Below are positions 1 through 5,817 of a stretch of 7,006 bases of DNA, in pieces (the stretch's first letter is position 1; each line of letters begins with the position of its first letter). A program made the position numbers and the translations under genes. Source of the stretch: Bordetella parapertussis (GTDB lineage: Bacteria; Pseudomonadota; Gammaproteobacteria; Burkholderiales; Burkholderiaceae_D); contig CAMCXB010000094.1 of NCBI GenBank assembly GCA_945883145.1, positions 1-7,006 on the forward strand. The letters are read 5' to 3'. The notes beneath the pieces were generated by a model, which was not told the DNA's origin, searched no databases, and saw only the letters and a list, made by a program, of their open reading frames with translations.

Positions 1-359
1 CGTTTTTCTTTTTGGTAGCGAAGTAAATAGCGCTTAACGCGCATCATGTCTTGCGCAGGAATACCATCGGTAATGATGCAAACTAAATCCAACCCTGCAT
101 CAGCAGCTTCCATTAATGCATCCGCAGCATAGGGCGGCGGCACAAAGGCCAAGCTAGCCTGCGCACCAGTCGCATTCACGGCCTCTTGTACGGTATTAAA
201 CACCGGACGCTCGAGATGAATCTTGCCGCCCTTACCCGGCGTAACACCTCCAACCACATTGGTGCCGTATTGAATCATTTCTCTAGCGTGAAAGGTGGCC
301 TTGTCGCCAGTGAAGCCCTGCACGATGACACGTGTTTTTTCATCGATCAAAATACTCAT
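1..359 (-). CDS. mtkB: Malate-CoA ligase (malate thiokinase) alpha subunit, 3' end beyond the window
   Basis: This is the first 119 residues of a protein that starts MSILIDEKTRVIVQGFTGDK and runs off the left edge; family members are about 295-300 residues, so roughly 60% is missing. It is the CoA-binding, phosphohistidine-carrying subunit of the ATP-dependent enzyme that turns malate into malyl-CoA in the serine cycle. The visible part is the N-terminal Rossmann CoA-binding domain, with QGFTGDKATFH (residues 14-24), GGVTPGKGGK (37-46), PVFNTVQEAV (52-61) and ITDGIPAQDMMRVKRYL (96-112). The sequence resembles SucD of succinyl-CoA synthetase, but the MMRVKRYLLRYQKEK stretch (105-119) matches my recollection of MtkB rather than SucD, and the partner next door is clearly MtkA. 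The catalytic histidine would lie outside the window. Residues 50-51 are Glu-Arg where E. coli SucD has Gly-Leu. The gene follows mtkA by 27 bases and is surely co-transcribed with it. The ATG is preceded by AGGGGAG at 369-375, nine bases upstream. Confidence 0.88.
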   Translation of the reverse strand, partial: MSILIDEKTRVIVQGFTGDKATFHAREMIQYGTNVVGGVTPGKGGKIHLERPVFNTVQEAVNATGAQASLAFVPPPYAADALMEAADAGLDLVCIITDGIPAQDMMRVKRYLLRYQKEK

Positions 360-386
360 TTTCTCAATCTCCCCTCGTTTGCAGGA

Positions 387-1556
387 TCAGCTGACCTGCT
401 CGCCGCGGGCGAGCTTGACCGATTTTTCACAGGCTTCCATCAGCGAATCAGCGGTAACAATTGGTAAGCCACATTCACGAATGATTTTCTGTCCCTCTTC
501 AACATTGGTACCAGCCAATCTAACGACCAGTGGAACGCGCAAATCTTTTGCTGCTTGTACAACACCCTGCGCCACCCAGTCGCAACGATTAATACCGGCG
601 AAAATATTGACCAGAATGCATTTCACGTTTTGGTCTGTCAGCACCAAATTGAATGCTGCGGCAACGCGTTCTGGTGAAGCACCACCACCTACGTCAAGGA
701 AGTTAGCCGGCTCACCACCGCAGTACTTGATATTGTCCATAGTAGCCATGGCAAGACCAGCACCATTGATGATGCAGCCAATATCGCCTTCAAGCCCGAC
801 ATAATTCAAACCGAATTCGGCAGCGCGTGCTTCACGAGGATCTTCTTGTGTTGAATCTCGCATTTCAGTAACTTGCGGGCGACGAAACAAGGCGTTATCG
901 TCGAACGACATTTTGGCGTCGAGCGCGATCACCTGATCATCCTTGGTCACCACTAGCGGATTGATCTCCACCATGGTGGCGTCGAGATCACGAAACGCAC
1001 GATAGCAACCTAAGATAATCGTTACCGCTTGAGAGACTTGTTTAAGGTTTAGCCCAAGACCGAAAGCTAGTTGGCGCGCCTGAAATGGCTGCATCCCTAC
1101 CGCAGGCTCCACTTCCACCTGGAGAATAGATTCGGGTCTTTCCTTGGCGATCTCTTCAATCTCCATGCCACCCTCAACCGATGCGATCACACGGATGCGC
1201 TCAATCTTGCGGTCCAACACAAAGCCGAGATACAGTTCACGCTCAAACGCAGTGGCTTTTTCAACATAAAGGCGATGCACCACCTTGCCCTCGGGTCCGG
1301 TTTGGTTGGTCACCAACTTTGTACCCAACATAGCATTCGCAGCTACCGCTACATCGTGATAAGTGCGACATAGCTTCACGCCACCAGCCTTGCCACGTCC
1401 GCCCGAGTGAATCTGCGCCTTTACCGCCCAATGCGCACCGCCCAATTCAGTAGCGACATACACTGCCTGATCAGCGCTGTAAGCAACACCACCCGGCGGT
1501 ACGTTGACGCCAAAGCCAGACAGCAGCGATTTAGCTTGATACTCATGAACGTCCAT
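387..1556 (-). CDS. mtkA: Malate-CoA ligase (malate thiokinase) beta subunit
   Basis: This is a complete 389-residue protein, the usual length for the beta subunit of malate-CoA ligase or succinyl-CoA synthetase. With MtkB it forms malyl-CoA from malate, CoA and ATP, the step before malyl-CoA lyase releases acetyl-CoA and glyoxylate. An ATP-grasp domain fills about residues 1-230: MDVHEYQAK at the start, nucleotide-binding VKAQIHSGGRGKAGG (45-59), and probable metal ligands E197 and N199 in EINP and D213 in ALDAK. The C-terminal ligase-CoA domain carries NGAGLAM (264-270), the GGGASPERV region (290-298) and NIFAGINRCDWVA (317-329). The last motif, KMSFDDNALFRR (215-226) and KLCRTY (61-66) agree with Methylobacterium-type MtkA as I recall it; SucC has NIFGGIVRCD. 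That is the main reason for calling mtkA over sucC; the serine-cycle neighbours are the second. The start is the only sensible ATG and has AAAGGAGA at 1561-1568. Sampled lines are richer in G+C than ftfL upstream. Confidence 0.92.
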   Translation of the reverse strand: MDVHEYQAKSLLSGFGVNVPPGGVAYSADQAVYVATELGGAHWAVKAQIHSGGRGKAGGVKLCRTYHDVAVAANAMLGTKLVTNQTGPEGKVVHRLYVEKATAFERELYLGFVLDRKIERIRVIASVEGGMEIEEIAKERPESILQVEVEPAVGMQPFQARQLAFGLGLNLKQVSQAVTIILGCYRAFRDLDATMVEINPLVVTKDDQVIALDAKMSFDDNALFRRPQVTEMRDSTQEDPREARAAEFGLNYVGLEGDIGCIINGAGLAMATMDNIKYCGGEPANFLDVGGGASPERVAAAFNLVLTDQNVKCILVNIFAGINRCDWVAQGVVQAAKDLRVPLVVRLAGTNVEEGQKIIRECGLPIVTADSLMEACEKSVKLARGEQVS

Positions 1557-1560
1557 AAGC

Positions 1561-1568
1561 TCTCCTTT
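1561..1568 (-). promoter_or_regulatory. Strong ribosome binding site of mtkA
   Basis: On the minus strand the sequence reads AAAGGAGAGCTTATG. An unusually complete Shine-Dalgarno (AAAGGAG) sits five bases before the mtkA ATG. It fixes the mtkA start and suggests independent, efficient translation initiation after the upstream terminator. Confidence 0.8.
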
Positions 1569-1665
1569 AGATTGAAATCGGATACGGCGGGTTGTTGCAG
1601 TGCCGTTTTTGTTAAGTTGAAAAAATCTCGCTTTCGAATCAGCGCGTATATGACTTAAGTGCGAT

Positions 1666-1694
1666 CAAAAATAAGCGAACGCTAACGCTCGCTT
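1666..1694 (-). terminator. Intrinsic terminator downstream of ftfL
   Basis: Read on the minus strand, AAGCGAGCG (1694-1686), loop TTAG (1685-1682) and CGTTCGCTT (1681-1673) form a nine-pair stem containing one G-U wobble. A single A and then five T follow (1672-1667). This is the classic Rho-independent layout, oriented to stop transcripts coming from ftfL, about 110 bases after its stop codon. The plus-strand reading has no T-run directly after the stem, so it is not obviously bidirectional. It divides the cluster into a glyA-sgaA-hprA-ftfL unit and an mtkAB unit, unless read-through is substantial. Confidence 0.8.
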
Positions 1695-1806
1695 CAGTCG
1701 AAATTTTTCTGTTAAAAACAGCAGTACCTAGTACGCTCTAAGAATACTGGACTGTTCAGTTTTTTAGCAGTTGGCTAAATCGATCTACAATGAAAAGTAG
1801 TCAATA

Positions 1807-3477
1807 TCAAAATAAGCCTACGACATTACCTTCTTCATCGATATCAATCTTTTCTGCGCTAGGAACCTTTGGAAGACCTGGCATGGTCATAATATCGCCA
1901 CAGATCATTACAATAAATTGTGCACCTGCTGCAAGTTTGACTTCACGCACATTCACAACATGCCCACTTGGTGCACCACGTAATGTGGCATCTGAACTAA
2001 AAGACGACTGTGTCTTTGCAACGCAAATGGGATAATTACCGTAACCAGCCTCTTCCCACGTTTTGAGTTGTTGCTTCACTTTTGCCGAAGCGCTGATATC
2101 TGCAGCACCATAAATTTTGGTCGCTACTTTTTTCATTTTTTCTAGCAATGAATCAATGTCTTCATATACGTACGTCATGCTGCTAGCTTGTTCTGAAAGA
2201 CGAACTACTTCATGCGCTAAGTTCTCAGCACCAGCACCACCTTTAGCCCAATGCTCTGCCAGCACTACATTCACTCCGAGTGATTTCATTCTATCGGTGA
2301 CTAAAGCAATCTCTGCTTCGGTATCAAAGGTGAAACGATTAATTGAAACGACACAAGGCAATCCATAATTCTTAGTCACATTCGATACATGACGTTCTAA
2401 ATTCACAAGCCCTTTTTCAAGTGCAACAAGATCTTCAGTATTGAGTTCTTTAACATCTTTTCCACCGTGGTATTTCAATGCACGAATAGTCGCAACGAGC
2501 ACACATGCAGATGGCTTGAGACCCGTCTTACGGCATTTAATATCAATGAATTTTTCAGCACCTAAATCTGCACCAAAGCCCGCTTCGGTCACCACGTACT
2601 CACCTAACTTCAATGCACTTTGAGTTGCAATGACAGAGTTACAACCATGGGCAATGTTGGCGAAGGGACCACCGTGCACAAATGCAGGATTGTTTTCTAA
2701 GGTTTGAACGAGGTTGGGTTTGAGTGCTTCTTTCAGCAACACAGTCATCGCACCATGCGCATTTAAATCTCGCGCATGTACCGCTTTTTGATCACGGGTA
2801 TAACCAATCACGATATCACCAAGACGTTTTTTCAAATCTTTGACAGAAGTTGCTAAGCAAAAAATTGCCATCACTTCTGACGCAACCACAATATCAAATC
2901 CATCTTGCCGTACAAATCCATTAGCAGTACCACCGATACCCACAACAATATCTCGTAAAGCACGGTCATTCATATCGACCACACGCTTCCAAGTGATACG
3001 ACGCGGATCAATATCAAGTGCATTACCATGATTGATATGGTTATCTATCATCGCCGCTAACAAGTTATTAGCTAATGCAATCGCAGAAAAATCACCTGTG
3101 AAATGCAGATTGATATCTTCCATCGGTACGATCTGCGCATAGCCACCACCTGCTGCTCCGCCTTTAACGCCGAACACCGGACCGAGAGAAGGCTCGCGCA
3201 AACAAATCACTGTTTTTTTACCGATACGATTGAGTGCATCACCTAAACCCACCGTCGTAGTCGTTTTACCTTCACCAGCAGGTGTTGGGCTGATCGCCGT
3301 GACGAGCACAAGTTTACCGTTAGGCTTATCTTTTAGTGAATCAACATAGTCGAGAGAAATTTTCGCCTTATAGTGACCGTAAGGGATAAGATGATCATCA
3401 GCGATACCAAGACGTGAAGCTACTTCGGTAACGCGTTTCATGGTCGCTTTTTGAGCTATTTGTATATCGCTTAACAT
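1807..3477 (-). CDS. ftfL: Formate-tetrahydrofolate ligase (10-formyl-THF synthetase)
   Basis: This 556-residue cytoplasmic enzyme is also named fhs. It joins formate to tetrahydrofolate with ATP, giving 10-formyl-THF, the entry of formate carbon into the serine cycle. Length is as expected (about 557) and both ends look complete. Visible signatures are the P-loop TPAGEGKT (65-72) followed by TTTVGLGDALNRIGK, the REPSLGPVFGVKGGAAGGG region (94-112), HFTGDF (125-130), HGGPFANIAHGCNS (268-281), TEAGFGADLGAEKF (297-310), HWAKGGAGAENLA in the C-terminal third, and ICGDIMTMPGLPK (525-537) near the end. The N-terminal MLSDIQIAQKATMKRV aligns with known family starts, so the first ATG is kept over the Met at residue 13. 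AGGA at 3484-3487 is six bases upstream. The gene follows hprA by 78 bases and ends before a terminator. Sampled lines average about 40% G+C, the lowest of the genes I sampled. The 10-formyl-THF product still needs a cyclohydrolase and methylene-THF dehydrogenase (Fch and MtdA, or FolD) to reach GlyA; none is in the window. Confidence 0.96.
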   Translation of the reverse strand: MLSDIQIAQKATMKRVTEVASRLGIADDHLIPYGHYKAKISLDYVDSLKDKPNGKLVLVTAISPTPAGEGKTTTTVGLGDALNRIGKKTVICLREPSLGPVFGVKGGAAGGGYAQIVPMEDINLHFTGDFSAIALANNLLAAMIDNHINHGNALDIDPRRITWKRVVDMNDRALRDIVVGIGGTANGFVRQDGFDIVVASEVMAIFCLATSVKDLKKRLGDIVIGYTRDQKAVHARDLNAHGAMTVLLKEALKPNLVQTLENNPAFVHGGPFANIAHGCNSVIATQSALKLGEYVVTEAGFGADLGAEKFIDIKCRKTGLKPSACVLVATIRALKYHGGKDVKELNTEDLVALEKGLVNLERHVSNVTKNYGLPCVVSINRFTFDTEAEIALVTDRMKSLGVNVVLAEHWAKGGAGAENLAHEVVRLSEQASSMTYVYEDIDSLLEKMKKVATKIYGAADISASAKVKQQLKTWEEAGYGNYPICVAKTQSSFSSDATLRGAPSGHVVNVREVKLAAGAQFIVMICGDIMTMPGLPKVPSAEKIDIDEEGNVVGLF

Positions 3478-3483
3478 TCGACG

Positions 3484-3487
3484 TCCT
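3484..3487 (-). promoter_or_regulatory. Ribosome binding site of ftfL
   Basis: The minus strand reads TAGGACGTCGAATG, a short AGGA core six bases before the ftfL ATG. It is clearly weaker than the AAAGGAG sites of sgaA and mtkA and supports the upstream Met as start. Confidence 0.55.
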
Positions 3488-3503
3488 ATATGGAATTTAG
3501 TTA

Positions 3504-3524
3504 AGAGTATGTATTCAATACTCT
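3504..3524. repeat. 7-bp inverted repeat in the hprA-ftfL gap
   Basis: AGAGTAT (3504-3510) and ATACTCT (3518-3524) are perfect inverted copies separated by seven bases. As RNA this would be a 7-bp, AU-rich hairpin between hprA and ftfL. No T-run follows it on either strand, so it is not a typical terminator. It could be an RNA processing or stability element, a protein-binding dyad, or chance in AT-rich DNA. Confidence 0.4.
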
Positions 3525-3555
3525 GTAATAAGAAAATAGATTGAAGAGGTGATAT

Positions 3556-4503
3556 TTACGTCACAAGATTTTGCGGCTTGCCTGCAATCGAAGCTTCAAT
3601 GTTATCGATTAACTGATCTGCGAGAAATTGCATCGCGCCATCCGATGCCCAAGCTACATGCGGCGTCAATATAAAATTAGGCGTGCGCACTTCAAGCAGA
3701 GGATTACCCTCTTTAGGTGGCTCTTTCGTCAGCACATCAAAACCTGCACCAGCAATCAGCCCCGTTTCTAATGCAGTCTTAAGTGCGTGCTCGTCAACTA
3801 AACCACCGCGAGCTGTATTTATTAAAATCGCACTACGTTTCATTTTTTTGAATTGCTCAATACCGATAAAGTTACGTGAAGCCGGCGTTAACGGACAGTG
3901 CAAAGAAATAATGTCTGACTGAGCAAAAACAGTTTCAGGATCTGTGAATTCCACATCAGCAGCTTTGGGTGGAGGATGGTCAGCAAATAGCACTCGCATA
4001 CCGAGGGCACGTGCAATAACAGCCGTTGCTTGACCAAGAGCACCTTCACCAAAAATACCCAAGGTACTACCGTGCAAATCCTGAATAGAGTGATCAAAAA
4101 AACAGAATTGATCTTGTGCCTGCCACCGACCACGTAACACATCCTCACGATAAGCAATGAGATTACGACGCAACGCAAATATCATTGCGAATGTGTGTTC
4201 CGGCACCGTATGTACGGCGTAATTGCGAATATTCGCTACCGCAATGCCTCTCTCGCGACAGGCATCGATATCGATCACGTCATAGCCAGTAGCGGCAACC
4301 GCAATCATCTTCAACTCTGGTAGCTGTTCTAAACTAGCTCTTCGAATTGGTACCTTATTCGTGATAGCGACTGTCGCACCGGCTAAGTTTTTAACCACCA
4401 ACGACTCTGGTGTCTGATCATGCTCTTCCCAACCGTGAGGAAAAGATGGCCGACGTACATCAGCCTTTAATGACTGCCGATCGAGAAAGACTATGCGTTC
4501 CAT
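3556..4503 (-). CDS. hprA: Hydroxypyruvate reductase (D-isomer 2-hydroxyacid dehydrogenase family)
   Basis: This 315-residue NAD(P)H enzyme reduces hydroxypyruvate, made by SgaA, to D-glycerate. It has the two-part fold of the D-2-hydroxyacid dehydrogenases: a split substrate domain at both ends and a central Rossmann domain. The nucleotide motif is GEGALG (152-157), with an acidic D175 at the end of the next strand, where NAD-preferring members carry one. The catalytic set is present: R232 in TARGGLVDE, E261 in TKEPP and H282 in TPHVAW. Its length matches the roughly 314-residue methylotroph HprA. The frame is open to a GTG at 4533, but the ATG at 4503 is chosen: it has AAGGA at 4509-4513, five bases upstream, and begins MERIVFLDRQ; the ten extra upstream residues (MTPTTTTRKR) have no family counterpart I know of. 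This start lies 44 bases inside sgaA, which suggests translational coupling. Glyoxylate reductase activity is a possible side role of the family; context favours hydroxypyruvate. Confidence 0.9.
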   Translation of the reverse strand: MERIVFLDRQSLKADVRRPSFPHGWEEHDQTPESLVVKNLAGATVAITNKVPIRRASLEQLPELKMIAVAATGYDVIDIDACRERGIAVANIRNYAVHTVPEHTFAMIFALRRNLIAYREDVLRGRWQAQDQFCFFDHSIQDLHGSTLGIFGEGALGQATAVIARALGMRVLFADHPPPKAADVEFTDPETVFAQSDIISLHCPLTPASRNFIGIEQFKKMKRSAILINTARGGLVDEHALKTALETGLIAGAGFDVLTKEPPKEGNPLLEVRTPNFILTPHVAWASDGAMQFLADQLIDNIEASIAGKPQNLVT

Positions 4504-5722
4504 GCGTTTCCTTGTTGTGGTTGTGGGCGTCACGTGCGATTAAACCAAATGGTGCTACATGATTGCGCCAATACTCTCCAGCGGCTGCAGTGCCACTTCC
4601 CGGCGTGACCTTGATACCGCAATCAAGCATAGCCATTTCTGCACCTGCGATGGCAGCCATCAAATGTACTTCATTCATGTCGCCCAAATGACCAATACGG
4701 AACAACTTGCCTGCTACTTTTGATAGACCCGCACCGAGTGATACGTTATAACGATTAAATGCTCGCGCAATCACATCAGCACCGTTGATACCTTCCGGCA
4801 CCATGACAGCTGAAACGGTATCGGAATACCACCGCGCTTCTTTTGCACACAGCTTCAAACCCCAGCCTTTGGTAGCTGCAGCACGCACACCTTCAGCAAG
4901 GTAATGATGTCTCGCTATGATGTTGTCTAAACCTTCTTCTTCTATCATCTTTAATGATTCAATCAAACCGTACATTAAAGACAGCGCTGGCGTGTAAGGA
5001 AAATATCCCGTTGCGTTAGAGTTGATCATGTCGTTGAGATCAAAGTAACAGCGTTTAAGTTGAGCGCTATGACGCATCTCTAATGCCTTTGGGCTTGCAC
5101 AGAGAATGCCTAGACCCGCAGGTAACATGAGTCCCTTTTGTGATCCTGAGACAGCCATATCTACGCCCCAATCATCGAAACGAAAATCAATCGATCCTAA
5201 GGACGAAACACCATCAACAAACAATAGTGCTGGATGCTTGGCTTCATCAAGTGCTTCACGAACTCCTGAAATGTCAGAGGTCACACCTGTTGCCGTTTCA
5301 TTGTGGCAGGCTAAAACAGCTTTAATACGGTGTTCAGTATCAGCCTTTAAAATATCAGCATACTGTTGAAGAGGCACGCCTGTACCCCATTCGCATTCGA
5401 CGATCTGTACATCTAAACCTATGCGTGTACACATTTCTATCCACAGATGACTAAACTGACCAAACCGCGCAGCTAGTACACGATCACCAGGCGATAGCGT
5501 GTTAGTTACAGCAGCTTCCCAGCAGCCCGTACCCGATGAAGGAAATACAAACGGCGTACCGTGTTCAGTGCGGAATAGCTTTTTCAAACCCGGCATGATC
5601 TCGCGGGTGAGAGCAGGAAATGATGGAGAGCGATGATCTTCCATCGACACCATCATTGATCGCATTACACGATCAGGTATATTTGTTGGTCCGGGTACAA
5701 ATAAAAAATTACGTCCAGCCAT
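4460..5722 (-). CDS. sgaA: Serine-glyoxylate aminotransferase with an apparently extended C-terminus
   Basis: This 420-residue class V, PLP-dependent aminotransferase transfers the amino group of serine to glyoxylate, giving hydroxypyruvate and glycine. The start MAGRNFLFVPGPTNIPDRVM is typical of SgaA. The sequence then shows FPSSGTGCWEA (60-70), HNETATGVTS (140-149) and FVDGVSS (168-174), whose D170 should contact the PLP ring nitrogen. Next are SGSQKGLMLPAG (192-203) with the PLP lysine K196, GYFPYTP (239-245), and FRIGHLGD (341-348) with the likely carboxylate-binding R342. Known SgaA proteins are about 390-405 residues and, as I recall, end shortly after the VTPGSG...AAA stretch (372-381). 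Here about 39 residues follow it, rich in His, Asn and Ser, and the last 15 codons including the stop overlap hprA in another frame. The ATG is backed by a strong AAAGGAG at 5729-5735, six bases upstream. It follows glyA by 95 bases. Confidence 0.93.
   Translation of the reverse strand: MAGRNFLFVPGPTNIPDRVMRSMMVSMEDHRSPSFPALTREIMPGLKKLFRTEHGTPFVFPSSGTGCWEAAVTNTLSPGDRVLAARFGQFSHLWIEMCTRIGLDVQIVECEWGTGVPLQQYADILKADTEHRIKAVLACHNETATGVTSDISGVREALDEAKHPALLFVDGVSSLGSIDFRFDDWGVDMAVSGSQKGLMLPAGLGILCASPKALEMRHSAQLKRCYFDLNDMINSNATGYFPYTPALSLMYGLIESLKMIEEEGLDNIIARHHYLAEGVRAAATKGWGLKLCAKEARWYSDTVSAVMVPEGINGADVIARAFNRYNVSLGAGLSKVAGKLFRIGHLGDMNEVHLMAAIAGAEMAMLDCGIKVTPGSGTAAAGEYWRNHVAPFGLIARDAHNHNKETHGTHSLSRSAVIKG
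4509..4513 (-). promoter_or_regulatory. Ribosome binding site that sets the hprA start
   Basis: The minus strand reads AAGGAAACGCATG, with AAGGA five bases before the ATG whose first base is at 4503. The site lies within the sgaA coding sequence and is the main evidence for the shorter hprA start over the in-frame GTG at 4533. Confidence 0.65.
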
Positions 5723-5728
5723 GATCTA

Positions 5729-5735
5729 CTCCTTT
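5729..5735 (-). promoter_or_regulatory. Strong ribosome binding site of sgaA
   Basis: The minus strand reads AAAGGAGTAGATCATG, a near-perfect Shine-Dalgarno six bases before the sgaA ATG. It confirms the start and suggests that sgaA is translated independently of glyA. Confidence 0.75.
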
Positions 5736-5759
5736 AATCTCGGTTCAGTTATGCAAATA

Positions 5760-5782
5760 AGCGAGTGATGTTTTTCACCGCT
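5760..5782 (-). other. Imperfect hairpin in the glyA-sgaA gap
   Basis: On the minus strand AGCGGTGA (5782-5775), loop AAAACA (5774-5769) and TCAC-T-CGCT (5768-5760) form an 8-bp stem with one bulged T. The bases after it are TATTTG, too broken a T-run for a confident terminator. It could be a weak terminator or attenuator after glyA, or an RNA stability element. Sixty bases of gap and the sgaA ribosome binding site follow before or around it, so sgaA could still be on the glyA transcript. Confidence 0.35.
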
Positions 5783-5817
5783 GTGTGCAGGGGTATTGAA
5801 ACTTCAAAGTAAGAGCA

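Larger units (their letters stand above)
1557..1806. other. 250-base non-coding region between ftfL and mtkA
   Basis: No credible gene is seen on either strand; the short open frames here look incidental. It contains the ftfL terminator (1666-1694) and the mtkA ribosome binding site (1561-1568). About 97 bases (1569-1665) remain between them, where an mtkAB promoter would be expected. That stretch includes the palindrome ACTTAAGT (1653-1660), beside a weak -10-like TATACG on the minus strand, but no -35 box at correct spacing could be found. Between ftfL and the terminator are a weak 5-bp hairpin (1709-1721) and the short dyad GTACCTAGTAC (1724-1734), both of unknown meaning. Confidence 0.6.

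Noticed and set aside
295..804. Plus-strand open frame of 169 codons
   Set aside because: It runs antisense to mtkA/mtkB, has low-complexity Ser/Pro/Thr content, no recognisable domain, and lies opposite well-conserved coding sequence.
1..1556. mtkA/mtkB as succinyl-CoA synthetase genes sucC/sucD
   Set aside because: The families are homologous, but NIFAGINRCDWVA and KMSFDDNALFRR in the beta subunit, the RYQKEK stretch in the alpha subunit, and the serine-cycle neighbours all favour malate-CoA ligase. No TCA-cycle gene is next to them.
1569..1672. Sigma-70 promoter for mtkAB
   Set aside because: TATACG is the best -10-like hexamer, but the sequence 17 bases upstream (TATTTT) does not resemble TTGACA and no better pair was found. 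A promoter is expected here but cannot be pointed to.
1709..1734. Small hairpin CTGTT-AAA-AACAG and dyad GTACCTAGTAC
   Set aside because: Arms of 4-5 bp in AT-rich non-coding DNA are expected by chance, and neither is followed by a T-run in the direction of transcription.
1745..1766. Plus-strand terminator ACTG...CAGT followed by TTTTTT
   Set aside because: The stem is only four pairs and no plus-strand gene ends here.
3888..4178. Minus-strand 96-codon open frame within hprA
   Set aside because: It is a shifted frame wholly inside hprA, whose own frame carries the family motifs; no ribosome binding site or domain supports it.
4504..4533. Upstream GTG start for hprA
   Set aside because: It would add MTPTTTTRKR, has no good ribosome binding site, and skips the well-placed AAGGA before the ATG at 4503.
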